Source of the DNA: UBA1926 sp036732005
GTDB taxonomy: Bacteria > Planctomycetota > Phycisphaerae > Phycisphaerales > UBA1924
Direction of reading: 5' to 3'
Length of the DNA: 64,000 nucleotides
NCBI GenBank assembly: GCA_036732005.1
Contig: DAINDF010000009.1
Coordinates: 101,678-165,677 of the forward strand
Below, piece after piece: positions 42,016-51,009 of this stretch. Position numbers and translations under genes: made by a program. The notes beneath the pieces are model-generated. The model was not told the origin of the DNA and made no database searches. It saw nothing but the letters and a program-made list of their open reading frames with translations. The first letter of the stretch is position 1. Each line of letters opens with the position of its first letter.

Positions 42016-43284
42016 TCAGGGGTAGCCCTTCTCGAACTCGCGCTCGCCGCCGAAATGCTCGCCCTCGATCAGCACGCCGACGCAGTGCGTGGTGTACTCG
42101 AAGGGGTCGCCGTCGTACATCGCGACATCGCCGTCCTTGCCGGGCTCGAGCGAGCCGACGCGGGCGTCGAGGCCGAGGATCCGGGCGGCGTCGACCGTGA
42201 CGGCGCGGAGCGCGGGCTCGAACCCGAGGCCCCCGTACCCGGCGGCGACCGCGGCCTCGAACAGCACGACGCGGACCTTGGGCACATAGCCCTCGAACCC
42301 GCTCTGGATCGCGAAGGTGACGCCCGCATCGTGCATGTGCTTGGCGGTCTCGTAGGACGCGTTGGAAACCTCGCCCCAGGCGCGGAGCATCGTCGGGTGG
42401 AGCAGGACGGGAACACCGCGGTCCTTGAGCTCATCGGTGAACAGGTACGCCTCGGCCGCGGAGTCGAGCCAGAGTTTGAATCCGAACTCGTCGGCGAGGC
42501 GGAAGGCGTTGTCGATGTCCTGGGCCCGGTTCGCGGTGACGATCAGGGGCATCTCGCCCCGGAGGACCGCGGCCCACGCCTCGAGCTTGAGGTCGCGGCC
42601 CGGGGGCTCGGCGCCCTCGTCGGAGGCGGCCTTCGACTCGCTCTCCACGCGGCGCTGCGCGGCGAAGAGCTCGTTGCGGAGCATCTCCATGATCTTCGCC
42701 CGCGTGCCGGGGCTGTCGCCACGCTGGGCCATCGGGCCGATCGTCGCCACCACGGCCTTCGCGGGGACGATGACCGCCTCGTCGACGGTCTCGCCCCGGG
42801 TCTTGGCGATGAGCGTCTGCCCGGTGACGAGCCCGCCCGGCGCATGCCCCGTGTGCACGGTGGTCACGCCGAACGAGCGGACATAAGACACGAGCCGCTC
42901 GCGCGGGTTGTACGCGTCGATCGCCCGCAACTGGGGCTGCACGGCGGAGGAGCCGTCCTCCTGGTCCTGGTCGGCGGGGACATTGAACATGCCCGTCAGC
43001 CCGACGGTCGAGCGGACATCGACCAGGCCGGGCGTCGCGACGGCGCACTCGTGCACCGCGTACCCCGCCGGGACGGCGCGGCCCGAGGCCGGGCCCGCGA
43101 ACTCGATCTTCCCGTCGGCCCCGATGAGCACGAGCCCGTTCTCGACGGCGGGGCCGGCCATTGTGTGCAGCGTGCTCGCCCGGACGGCGACCTGGGCCGA
43201 GGCGGGGCCGGAGGCGATCGCTCCCGCGAGGACGCAGGCGGCGGCGAGGCGGAGTGTCCTGAGCGTTTTCATCGCGTGCATCAC
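42016..43284 (-). CDS. Amidohydrolase-family protein lacking metal ligands (probable pseudoenzyme)
   Basis: This secreted or periplasmic protein has about 422 residues. GTG 43284 overlaps the upstream stop as GTGA; ATG 43281 and ATG 43272 (signal peptide MKTLRTLRLAAACVLAGAIA) are alternatives. Its fold follows the neighbouring amidohydrolase, ending in the same GLDARVGSLEPGKDGDVAMYDGDPF segment. However, the HxH motif is DVRSTVG (Arg91, Thr93), the next His segment is PLIVTANRAQDI, and later segments read KLWLDSAAEAY and IQSGFEGYV. All expected His/Asp zinc ligands are gone. It probably serves as a partner or regulator of the intact enzyme rather than as a hydrolase. Confidence 0.8.
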   Translation of the reverse strand: MMHAMKTLRTLRLAAACVLAGAIASGPASAQVAVRASTLHTMAGPAVENGLVLIGADGKIEFAGPASGRAVPAGYAVHECAVATPGLVDVRSTVGLTGMFNVPADQDQEDGSSAVQPQLRAIDAYNPRERLVSYVRSFGVTTVHTGHAPGGLVTGQTLIAKTRGETVDEAVIVPAKAVVATIGPMAQRGDSPGTRAKIMEMLRNELFAAQRRVESESKAASDEGAEPPGRDLKLEAWAAVLRGEMPLIVTANRAQDIDNAFRLADEFGFKLWLDSAAEAYLFTDELKDRGVPVLLHPTMLRAWGEVSNASYETAKHMHDAGVTFAIQSGFEGYVPKVRVVLFEAAVAAGYGGLGFEPALRAVTVDAARILGLDARVGSLEPGKDGDVAMYDGDPFEYTTHCVGVLIEGEHFGGEREFEKGYP

Positions 43285-44663
43285 TGGGCCCCCCGCATCA
43301 TCACGCCGCCGATCATGCCGACCTGTTGCTTCATCAGCGCGTCGTAGCAGCAGAAATACGGCTCGGTGTCGCGCGAGGCGCCGTATCCGCCGACCGCGAA
43401 CAGGTGGTCCTCCTCGTTCTCCCGATCGAACGCCAGCCGGCCCTCGACATAGGTCTGCTCGACCACGGTGTACGCGCTGAACGGGTCGCCCGAGAGAACC
43501 AGGATGTCGCCGTCCTTCCCGGGGGTCAGCGACCCGACCCGGTCGGCCAGGTCGAGCATCTCCGCGCCCGCGAGCGTGACCGACTCGATCGCGCCCCGGC
43601 GCGACATGCCGCCGCGGACCGCGAAGGCGGCCATCCTGAGGAAGACCCGGCTGTCGGTGATCCAGTCGTCGGTGTGCACGACCGTGCGCACGCCGGCCTT
43701 CTCGAGGATGGCGGGCGTCTCGAAGCGGAGCCCGACCGCCTCGTGCTTGCCGCCCGGCGAGTCCACGAGGATCGCCGAGACATAGGCGCCGGCGGCGGCG
43801 ATCTCGTCGGCCACGAGCCAGCCGTCGCTGACATGGTGGAGCACGACGCGGAACCCGAATTCCTTGCTCAGGCGCAGCACGGTCATGATGTCGTCGTGCC
43901 GGTGGGTGTGGTGGTGCACCATGCGCTCGCCGCGCATCACCTCGGCGAGCGTCTCCAGGTTGAGGTCGCGCTCGGGGAGTTTGCTCTCATCGACCGTGCC
44001 GTCCTCGTTCTTCGCGGCGTCGAGCTTGCCCTGGTATTCCCGGGCCTTGAGGAATTGCTCGCGGACGAGGAAGGCCGCACGCCCGCGCGTCTCGGGGAAA
44101 CTCCCGCCCCCGTCGCGCTGCGGGTTGGTCCCGTTGGCCATCTTGAGCCCGCCCATCGGCTCACCGTCGGCGTCGAAGTAGGTGATGTCGTCGATCGTGC
44201 GCACGCCGAGCGACGGCTCGTCCTTGCTGTACCGGAGTTTCACATAGACCGTCTGCCCGCTGGAGAGGTGCCCCGAGCCGGGCATGATGTTCAGCGTCGT
44301 GAGCCCGCCCGCCAGCGCCCGGCGGAAGCCCGAGTCGCGGACATTGATCGACTCGCGCACGCGCACCCCGGGCTGGATGGGGCCCGACCCGTCCGCCCCG
44401 CCGATGCCCCCGACATGGCTGTGCGTGTCCACCAGCCCGGGCATGAGCACCTTGCCCGCGCAGTCGATCACCCGCTCGGCCGAACCCCTGAACTCCCCCC
44501 GGTCCACGGCCTCGATCTTCCCGTCGCTGACGAGGACATAGCCGCGCTCGATCTCGGGGCCGTCCACGGGGATCACGCGCGCGTTGACGAACGCGAGGTC
44601 GGCCGCGGCGGCGGAGAGGAAGGCCGGGGTGAGCGCACAAACGGCAAGAAAGACGCGGGGCAT
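43281..44663 (-). CDS. Metal-dependent amidohydrolase, secreted
   Basis: This 460-residue protein starts at ATG 44663. Signal peptide (VFLAVCALTPAFLSAAAA). N-terminal beta-sandwich (GYVLVSDGKIEAV), then LMPGLVDTHSHVGG (His81, His83), MVHHHTHRHDDI, VVLHHVSDGW and VVHTDDW, the metal-ligand positions of the imidazolonepropionase/dihydroorotase-like amidohydrolases. C-terminal VGSLTPGKDGDILVLSGDPF closes the sandwich. It should hydrolyse a cyclic amide or peptide-like substrate in the periplasm; the substrate is unknown. Its stop overlaps the start of the degenerate paralogue. Confidence 0.85.
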   Translation of the reverse strand: MPRVFLAVCALTPAFLSAAAADLAFVNARVIPVDGPEIERGYVLVSDGKIEAVDRGEFRGSAERVIDCAGKVLMPGLVDTHSHVGGIGGADGSGPIQPGVRVRESINVRDSGFRRALAGGLTTLNIMPGSGHLSSGQTVYVKLRYSKDEPSLGVRTIDDITYFDADGEPMGGLKMANGTNPQRDGGGSFPETRGRAAFLVREQFLKAREYQGKLDAAKNEDGTVDESKLPERDLNLETLAEVMRGERMVHHHTHRHDDIMTVLRLSKEFGFRVVLHHVSDGWLVADEIAAAGAYVSAILVDSPGGKHEAVGLRFETPAILEKAGVRTVVHTDDWITDSRVFLRMAAFAVRGGMSRRGAIESVTLAGAEMLDLADRVGSLTPGKDGDILVLSGDPFSAYTVVEQTYVEGRLAFDRENEEDHLFAVGGYGASRDTEPYFCCYDALMKQQVGMIGGVMMRGAQ

Positions 44664-44707
44664 GTCGGGATCTCCGGGATCGGGAACCGCAGGATAGCCG
44701 AACCGTC

Positions 44708-44740
44708 AAAACGCCGCCCCGGCGCAAGGCCGGGGCGGCG
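44708..44740 (-). terminator. Intrinsic terminator of the catalase gene
   Basis: A perfect 12-bp stem, CGCCGCCCCGGC (44712-44723) with GCCGGGGCGGCG (44729-44740), 5-base loop, followed on the minus strand by TTTTGACG. It lies 55 bases beyond the catalase stop and separates it from the amidohydrolases. Confidence 0.9.
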
Positions 44741-44795
44741 TGGAATAAAGCGGCGTTGTCGCAGACCGGCAGACTCCCTCCGCGGAGGGCGCCGC

Positions 44796-46301
44796 TCAGG
44801 CGTGGGCGTGGGCGGCGCCGAGACCGGCCATCGCCTCGTCGAGGTTGATGCCCAGTTTGCCCGCGACCATCTTGCCGTACTCCTCGTCGGCCCGGAAGAA
44901 GTGGCAGAGCTGGCGGAGCTGGATCTCCTTGCGGGCGTGGGAGAGGCCGCCCGCGATCGCGGCGGCGGTGCGCTCCTTCTGTCCCTTGTCGAAGAGGCGC
45001 CAGAGGTTGCCGGCCTGGGTGAAGTCGTCGTGGTTGGCCTTGGAGTCGTGCCGGTCGACGATCACCTGGCCCAGGTCCCAGGCCGGGTCGCGGACCTCGG
45101 GCTTGGGGGCGGGGTTGCCGTCGCGGCTGTTGGGCCAGTAGTTGGCGGTCAGGCCCTTGTAGTCGGCGGCGGTCGCCATCTGCCCGTCGCGCTGGTAGTG
45201 CATGACGGGGCAGCGGGGCTTGTTGACCGGGAGTTGCTGGAAGTTGTTGCCCACGCGATACCGGTGCGCGTCCGCGTAGGACATGAGGCGGGCCTGGAGC
45301 ATCTTGTCCGGGCTGGGCCCGATGCCGGGCACGAGGGCGCTGGGGCTGAACGAGCTCTGCTCGACCTCGGCGTGGTAGTTCTCGGGGTTGCGGTTGAGCT
45401 CCATGACGCCGACCTCGATGAGCGGGAAATCGGCGTGCGGCCAGACCTTGGTCAGGTCGAAGGGGTTCCAGCCCGTGGTCTGCTCGAACTTCTCCGCCTG
45501 GGCCTGCGTCATCACCTGGATGAAGAGCTTCCACTTCGGGAACTCGCCCTTCTCGATCGACTCGAACAGGTCGCGCTGGTGCGTCTCGCGGCACATGCCG
45601 ATCGCCCGGGTCGACTCCTCATCGGTGATCGTCTTGATGCCCTGCTGGGTCTTGAAGTGGAACTTGACCCAGACGCGCTCGCCCTTGGCGTTGACCATGC
45701 TGTAGGTGTGCGAGCCGTACCCGTTCATGTGCCGGTAGGTCGCGGGCAGACCCCGGTCGGACATCAGGATGGTGACCTGGTGCAGCGATTCGGGGCAGAG
45801 GCTCCAGAAGTCCCACTGCATATCGAGGTCGCGGAGATTGGTCTTCGGGTCACGCTTCTGCGTGTGGATGAACTGGGCGAACTTGAGGGGGTCGCGGACG
45901 AAGAACACGGGGGTGTTGTTGCCCACCATGTCCCAGTTGCCCTCCTCGGTGTAGAACTTGACGGCGAAGCCGCGGACATCGCGCTCGGCGTCCGCGGCGC
46001 CACGCTCGCCCGCGACGGTCGAGAAGCGGGCGAAGATCTCGGTCCTCTTGCCGACCTTGCCCAGGAAGGCGGCCCGGGTGTACTTCGTGACATCCCCCGT
46101 GACCGTGAAGGTGCCGTAGGCGCCCGAGCCCTTGGCGTGCACCACGCGCTCGGGGATCCGCTCCCGGTTGAAGTGCTGCATCTGCTCGAGGAGCTGCACA
46201 TCCTGCATCAGCAGCGGGCCCCGCGGGCCCGCGGTCAGCGAGTTCTCCTGGTCGGCGATCGGGCATCCCTCGGCGGTCGTCAGCGTCGGACGGTTGGTCA
46301 T
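44796..46301 (-). CDS. katA: Monofunctional heme catalase
   Basis: This 501-residue protein is the length of small-subunit (clade 3) catalases. Catalytic His55 in RVVHAKGSGAYG, Asn128 in DMVGNNTPVF and the heme-ligand Tyr342 in ARLMSYADAHRYR with Arg338 four residues before are all present. No signal peptide, so cytoplasmic. It dismutates hydrogen peroxide. ATG 46301 follows GGAGG at proper spacing. A PerR-like box overlapping the promoter 36-66 bases upstream suggests peroxide induction. Confidence 0.96.
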   Translation of the reverse strand: MTNRPTLTTAEGCPIADQENSLTAGPRGPLLMQDVQLLEQMQHFNRERIPERVVHAKGSGAYGTFTVTGDVTKYTRAAFLGKVGKRTEIFARFSTVAGERGAADAERDVRGFAVKFYTEEGNWDMVGNNTPVFFVRDPLKFAQFIHTQKRDPKTNLRDLDMQWDFWSLCPESLHQVTILMSDRGLPATYRHMNGYGSHTYSMVNAKGERVWVKFHFKTQQGIKTITDEESTRAIGMCRETHQRDLFESIEKGEFPKWKLFIQVMTQAQAEKFEQTTGWNPFDLTKVWPHADFPLIEVGVMELNRNPENYHAEVEQSSFSPSALVPGIGPSPDKMLQARLMSYADAHRYRVGNNFQQLPVNKPRCPVMHYQRDGQMATAADYKGLTANYWPNSRDGNPAPKPEVRDPAWDLGQVIVDRHDSKANHDDFTQAGNLWRLFDKGQKERTAAAIAGGLSHARKEIQLRQLCHFFRADEEYGKMVAGKLGINLDEAMAGLGAAHAHA

Positions 46302-46336
46302 GGTGCGGCCTCCTTGGCTGTGCGGTTTGGAGCATC

Positions 46337-46366
46337 AGTTTAGAACTATTCCAAAGAGAAAGGCAA
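46337..46366 (-). promoter_or_regulatory. katA promoter with PerR-like operator
   Basis: On the minus strand TTGCCT (46366-46361), 18-base spacer, TAAACT (46342-46337). Within it TTGGAATAGTTCTAA (46354-46340) matches 10 of 14 defined positions of the PerR consensus TTATAATnATTATAA and is itself an imperfect palindrome. It reaches the -10, so binding would block transcription. Fur-like binding cannot be excluded. Confidence 0.6.
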
Positions 46367-46559
46367 GTCGGGAGAACCCGGAACTTGCGCCGATCCGGGC
46401 ACAGCCCCGGCCCCGCTCGGCGCGACGGCGTGGAACCGAACGGGCCGCCACCGCTCGGGAGCGGGGCCTGCGGTCGGCATGACCAGAGCGCCCCCGACAA
46501 CCGCCGCTCGTTGAACCGGCGCACAGTTGACCCGCCGCACAGAAGCTAGTGTGGACGGC

Positions 46560-48260
46560 ATGACAACGCTCTTTCTTCTTTCCTCTCAGGGCGGCGGGGC
46601 GATGGAGGGCCTGTTCATCGTGCTGGCGCTGGCGGGCCTGACCGCGCTGGTCATGGGCCGGGCGGGCATCGCCGCCATCCCCGCGTTCCTGATCGCCGGC
46701 GCGATCGCGGGGCCTCACGCGATCGGGCTCGTCGCCTCGGCCGACGACCTGGGGACGATCAGCGAGTTGGCGATCATCCTGCTGATGTTCGGCATCGGGC
46801 TGCACATCGAGCCCGCGGACCTTGGTCGCGGGTCGATCCGCCTCATTCTCGCGGGGCTTGCCTCGGTTGCCGCCTGCGTGCTGCTGCTCTGGCCCGCGGC
46901 GATGGCGTTCGGGCTCGACTGGGCCGGCGCCCTCGCGCTCGCGATGGCGCTGAGCATGTCCTCCACCGCCGTCGTGCTCCGGCGTCTCATGCGACGCCGC
47001 GAACTCCGCCAGCCCACGGGCCGGCTCGCGATGGCGGTCCTGATCGTGCAGGACCTCGCCGTCCCGGTCATGCTCATCGCGATCACGGCGCTGGGGCGGC
47101 TGCGCACCGGGGGCGAGGCGGAGCCCGCGAACCCGCTGGTGATCGCGGGTGTGGCGCTGGCCGCGATCGCGGCCGTCGCGGTGCTCGTCGTCGGGGGCAG
47201 GCTGGTGCTCCCGAGGCTGATGCGGCACGCCTCGGTGCTCGGGGCCGACGAGGTGATGCTCACCCTGGGCGTCGCGGTCGCGATCGGGGCGGCGCTGGCG
47301 ACGCACGCGTTGGGGTTCAGCTACGAACTCGGGGCGTTCCTCGCGGGCCTGATCCTGGGGGGCACGCCGTTCCGCCACCAGGTCGGCGCGCTGATGGGGC
47401 CCGCACGCGATTTCTTTCTCGCGGTCTTCTTTACCACGCTGGGCATGGCGGTCGACCCGGCCCCGCTCGTCGATCTCTGGCCCGCGGTGCTCATCGGCGG
47501 GACCTTGATGCTGGTGATCAAGTCCGCGGCGATCGGGGGCTCCTGCTGGTCGCTCTGGGGGACGACGGCGATCGCGGGCTCGGTCGGCATGCTGCTCAGC
47601 CAGGCGGGCGAGTTCAGCCTGATCCTGCTCGACACCGCGTCCGACGCGGGGCTGATCGACGACGCGGTCCGGTCCGCCGCGGTCGCGATCGTCGTGATCT
47701 CGCTGATCCTCACGCCGGTGCCCGTCGCGCTCGGGGCGGCGCTGCGCCCGATGATGGAGCGCATCCCGCTCCCGATCTGGCGCCGCGGCGCCGGGTCCGG
47801 CGGTGACCCGACGCCGGCCGCCGAGGGGGCCCTGCGGGTGGTGATCGGGGGCTTCGGGCCCATCGGGCGCGTCGCGACCGACCACCTCGACAAGGCGGGC
47901 GCCAACACCACCATCATCGAGATGAACGAGAAGACCGTGCGGACCCACACGGCGATGGGGCGGCACATGATCTACGGGGACATCTCCAAGCCCGAGGTGC
48001 TCGAATCGGCGGGCATCCGCGGGGCGGATGCGCTGATCCTGACCGTGCCCGACGAGGAGGCCGCGCTGCGGGCCTGCCGCATCGCGAGGGAGCTCAACCG
48101 GGAGATGTGCATCGTCGTGCGCATGAACCACCTCGGCAAGGCGCTGCAGGCGAAGTCGCTGGGCGCCGACGCGATCGTCGTCGAGGAGGTCGCCGCCGCG
48201 GAGGCCATGGAGAAGATCGTCGCCGAGCGGTTCAAGATCGAGGTCGGGCCGCCCGCGTAG
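46560..48260 (+). CDS. KefB/RosB-type monovalent cation:proton antiporter with TrkA-N domain
   Basis: This 566-residue protein starts at ATG 46560. About 12 membrane helices with the Na+/H+ exchanger fold: GMVG-like GAIAGPHAIGL, MLFGIG-type LLMFGIGLHIEP, LSMSSTAVVLRRL, VLIVQDLAVPVML and AFLAGLILGGTPFRHQV are CPA2 landmarks. From about residue 425 a Rossmann RCK/TrkA-N domain (VVIGGFGPIGRVATDHL, then IIEMN, VIYGDIS, LTVPDEEAAL). Such proteins export K+ or Na+ in exchange for H+ and are gated by NAD(H) or other ligands. It is divergent from katA, so a link to oxidative stress is possible. Confidence 0.9.
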   Translation: MTTLFLLSSQGGGAMEGLFIVLALAGLTALVMGRAGIAAIPAFLIAGAIAGPHAIGLVASADDLGTISELAIILLMFGIGLHIEPADLGRGSIRLILAGLASVAACVLLLWPAAMAFGLDWAGALALAMALSMSSTAVVLRRLMRRRELRQPTGRLAMAVLIVQDLAVPVMLIAITALGRLRTGGEAEPANPLVIAGVALAAIAAVAVLVVGGRLVLPRLMRHASVLGADEVMLTLGVAVAIGAALATHALGFSYELGAFLAGLILGGTPFRHQVGALMGPARDFFLAVFFTTLGMAVDPAPLVDLWPAVLIGGTLMLVIKSAAIGGSCWSLWGTTAIAGSVGMLLSQAGEFSLILLDTASDAGLIDDAVRSAAVAIVVISLILTPVPVALGAALRPMMERIPLPIWRRGAGSGGDPTPAAEGALRVVIGGFGPIGRVATDHLDKAGANTTIIEMNEKTVRTHTAMGRHMIYGDISKPEVLESAGIRGADALILTVPDEEAALRACRIARELNREMCIVVRMNHLGKALQAKSLGADAIVVEEVAAAEAMEKIVAERFKIEVGPPA

Positions 48261-48268
48261 GCACCGGA

Positions 48269-49159
48269 TCAGGGAGACGCGGGGGTCAACAGCGGGTCCC
48301 ACCCGAACCAATCCGGATCCGGGGCCTCGTGCAACTCGAACCGATGCCCGTCGTTCACCGCGTCGCCGGGGCGGTTCGGGGTCGCGAACCCGACCGCGCC
48401 GCGGAGCAGCGTCTCCAACGAATCGGCCCGGAGCGTGAGCCCGCGGAACAGGCCCCAGTCCACCCCCACGCCCGAGGCGACCCAGAACCTCGAGTTTGTG
48501 CGCACGAGATGGGCGTGCTCCCGCGCGATCGCCGCCTCCACCAGCACCGCCCGCCCGTCGTCGGCGAGCGTCGCCCCGCGGACCTCGCCGACCGGGACAT
48601 CGCGAAAGAGCACGGGCGACCCCGGCGAGACCGCCCCCAGGCGCGGGGCGGACAGGACCACCCGCAGCTCGTCGGGCAGCGGCTCGGTGTCGGCCGGGGG
48701 GGCGTCGAGCCCGCGGAAGGCCCGCTGCCTCGGGGCCCCGGGCGGCGCGGGGCGCACGGCGATGTAGCGCGGGCCCAGCAGCGTCTCCAGCCCGGCGACG
48801 CGCGAGAGGCTCAACTCGGGACGGACGATCCAGAACTGCGTTCCCTCGGAGGCGATCGCCCCGGCGTGGGGGTGGATCTCCGCGCGGACCACGACCTCGT
48901 CCAGCGCCGGGGAGAGGCGCACCTCGCGCACGACGCCGACCGTGATCCCGCGGTGCACGAGCCCGGCCCCGGGTTCGAGACCCTCGGCGCGCGTGAAGGT
49001 GATCGAGACATCGGGCCCCCGCTCGCGCGCGATCTGGTGCGCGAGCATGCCCGCCAGCCCGAGCGCCGCGAAGACGGGGATCAGCCAGACCAAGCTGAGC
49101 CGGCGCCGCTCGACGCGGGCGACCGGGATCTCGTCGTGTCCATCGGTCTGTTCGTTCAT
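48269..49159 (-). CDS. MCE-domain protein (PqiB-like)
   Basis: This protein of 296 residues starts at ATG 49159, overlapping the PqiA-like stop (ATGA). One N-terminal membrane helix (LSLVWLIPVFAALGLAGMLA), then two MCE/MlaD domains: about 48-135 (ITFTRAEGLEPGAGLVHRGITVGVVREVRL) and about 168-265 (LSAPRLGAVSPGSPVLFRDVPVGEVRGATL). E. coli PqiB has three MCE domains, so this is a shorter relative. These proteins form hexameric tunnels for lipid transport across the periplasm. With the PqiA-like partner it forms a minimal Pqi-type lipid transport module. Confidence 0.87.
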   Translation of the reverse strand: MNEQTDGHDEIPVARVERRRLSLVWLIPVFAALGLAGMLAHQIARERGPDVSITFTRAEGLEPGAGLVHRGITVGVVREVRLSPALDEVVVRAEIHPHAGAIASEGTQFWIVRPELSLSRVAGLETLLGPRYIAVRPAPPGAPRQRAFRGLDAPPADTEPLPDELRVVLSAPRLGAVSPGSPVLFRDVPVGEVRGATLADDGRAVLVEAAIAREHAHLVRTNSRFWVASGVGVDWGLFRGLTLRADSLETLLRGAVGFATPNRPGDAVNDGHRFELHEAPDPDWFGWDPLLTPASP

Positions 49160-49761
49160 GGCGCGGGCTCTTCCTCCCAGATCTGGTGCGGGTCGAACGA
49201 TGCGGAGGCGAGCAGCGAGAGCACCACGACGGCGCCGAACGCCGCGACGCCGACCCCGGGGGTCACCTCGACCAGATCGCCGAGCTTCACCGCCGCGACG
49301 AGGATCGCCACGAGCAGCACATCGACCATGCCCCACCGCCCGATCCACTCGACGACGCGGTAGGTCGCCGCGCGGTGCCGCGCGGGGATCGGGGCCCCGC
49401 CCGCCAGAAGCACGATCGCCGCGAGCTTCCCGAGCGGGGCGACGATGGAGAACGCCAGGATCGCCAGCCCCACGGCGTAGTGCCCCTCGGCCAGCAGCGA
49501 GACCAAGCCGCTCCAGATCGAGGCCTCGGCGGTGTTCCCCAGCCGCTCGATCGACATGACGGGGCTGAGCAGCGCCGCGGGGTAGATCACCAGCGCCGCC
49601 GCCGCGAGGGCCGCGGCGCGCTGGGCCGATCGCGGGTGCACGCCGCGGCGGATGACCGTGTCGCAGCGGGTGCACCGCGCGACCGACCCCCGGGGCACCG
49701 GCGGGAGGCGGTGCACACGCCCGCAGCAGTGACAGGCCGCGAGGGCTTGCATCATGCGCAT
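49156..49761 (-). CDS. PqiA-like integral membrane protein
   Basis: This 201-residue protein starts at ATG 49761 (MRMMQALAAC). Two CxxC zinc-ribbon pairs at the N-terminus (ACHCCGRVHRLP and ARCTRCDTVIRRG), then four hydrophobic helices. LLSPVMSIERLGN resembles the PqiA helix-end motif, and VLLVAILVAAVKLGDLVEV is the conserved third helix. Standard PqiA has two such units; this is a single-unit protein. It is translationally coupled to the MCE protein and should pass lipids to it from the inner membrane. Confidence 0.85.
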   Translation of the reverse strand: MRMMQALAACHCCGRVHRLPPVPRGSVARCTRCDTVIRRGVHPRSAQRAAALAAAALVIYPAALLSPVMSIERLGNTAEASIWSGLVSLLAEGHYAVGLAILAFSIVAPLGKLAAIVLLAGGAPIPARHRAATYRVVEWIGRWGMVDVLLVAILVAAVKLGDLVEVTPGVGVAAFGAVVVLSLLASASFDPHQIWEEEPAP

Positions 49762-49836
49762 GGTACGGAACGGCCCGGGGGCGATTGCGGCGCGCGCCCG
49801 ATCTCCACCGGGGCTCGCGGCGGCGTAGGCTCCGCC

Positions 49837-51009
49837 GTGCGCTGCTTCCTGCTGATTCTCGACGCCGACGCCGTTGCCCCGGATGGGCAGGACCTCGTTC
49901 AGGGGCTCGCCGGGGCCACGACCCCGAGCCTCGACGCGCTCGCGGCCTCCGGGCGGGTCGGGGCGGCCGAGACGGCCGCGGGGGGGCACCCCTCCTCGGG
50001 GCGGGGGCTGCTCACGCTTCTCGGGTGCAAAGGCGGAGAGGTCGCCCGCGTCACGCCCCCGGTGCTCGAGGCGGCTGCGCTCGGCGTGCCGCTGGGCCCC
50101 GACGACTGGGTGATGCGCCTCGGGCTCGTGGGCCTGTCGACGGACGACGAGGGGCCCCACTTCGGTGAGGCGGACCCTTCACCCGAGGAGGCGAACGCGC
50201 TCTTCGCGGACCTCTTCGCGGCCTGGTCGCAAGCGTGCCCCGAGCACGCCTCGGGCGTTGAGATCGTGGGCTCGGGTCCGTCCCGGCTGCTGGTCGATCG
50301 CTCGCGGACCTGGTACGACGGCGTGGAGACCATCCCCCCGTCCCGCGCCGCCGGCGAAGACTGGGTCGACTGCCTGCCCGATGGGGGGCCCATCGCCGCG
50401 TCGGACCGGCTCTGTGCGCTCATCAGCGTGTCCCGGCACGCACTGGCCGAGCACCCCGTAAACCGGGCCCGCCTTGAGCAGGGCCTTACGCCGGCGAACG
50501 CTGCGTGGCTCTGGGAGCCCGGGTGCGCGGGCGGGCTGGCCGGCTCGCGACGCGACGCGGACCTCGCGGCGTTCGCGGACGGGCCCGAGGCGATCGGGGC
50601 GTTCCGCCTTGTGGGTCTCGAGCCCGCGCCCGCCGGGCCGCTCGAATCGCTTGCGTCGCGGCTGCTCGGCTCGGCGGCGGGGTTGACGATCGCTTTCGTG
50701 AGCGCCCCGATCGAGACTGTCGACCGCGTGGTGCTGGCGCCGCTCGTCGATGGGCTCGGAGGGCTGGGCGATGAGCAGGCGCCGTGGCGAATCCTCGTCG
50801 CGGTGAGCCACGATCCCGGCGGCGGGCTCGCCCCGTTCGCGCTCGCGGGCGGATGGGTGCGCACGCTGGTGCCACGCCGGCTGCACGAGGGCCCCTGGAG
50901 CGATCTGCGCGTGAACCCCGGGTCGGACCTGCTCGAGTACGCGATGTACTCGGGCCGGCGTGATGCGGCCCCCCGAGCCCGGCGTCGGCGGCCGCGCGGC
51001 GAGCCCTAA
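49837..51009 (+). CDS. Cofactor-independent phosphoglycerate mutase-like protein (archaeal ApgM type)
   Basis: This 390-residue protein starts at GTG 49837 (VRCFLLILDADAV). It follows the alkaline-phosphatase superfamily order of ApgM: TTPSLDALAASGRVGAAET, HPSSGRGLLTLLG (nucleophile-Ser region, normally PPGSDxANLSxLG), GPSRLLVDRSRTW and HALAEHPVNRARLEQGLTPANAAWLWEPG, which is diagnostic. The loss of the Asp after the nucleophile region and a changed C-terminus (normal metal motifs are weak, ending in RARRRRPRG) suggest altered activity. Relatives include phosphoglycerate mutases and alternative homoserine kinases. Exact reaction is uncertain. Confidence 0.72.
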   Translation: MRCFLLILDADAVAPDGQDLVQGLAGATTPSLDALAASGRVGAAETAAGGHPSSGRGLLTLLGCKGGEVARVTPPVLEAAALGVPLGPDDWVMRLGLVGLSTDDEGPHFGEADPSPEEANALFADLFAAWSQACPEHASGVEIVGSGPSRLLVDRSRTWYDGVETIPPSRAAGEDWVDCLPDGGPIAASDRLCALISVSRHALAEHPVNRARLEQGLTPANAAWLWEPGCAGGLAGSRRDADLAAFADGPEAIGAFRLVGLEPAPAGPLESLASRLLGSAAGLTIAFVSAPIETVDRVVLAPLVDGLGGLGDEQAPWRILVAVSHDPGGGLAPFALAGGWVRTLVPRRLHEGPWSDLRVNPGSDLLEYAMYSGRRDAAPRARRRRPRGEP

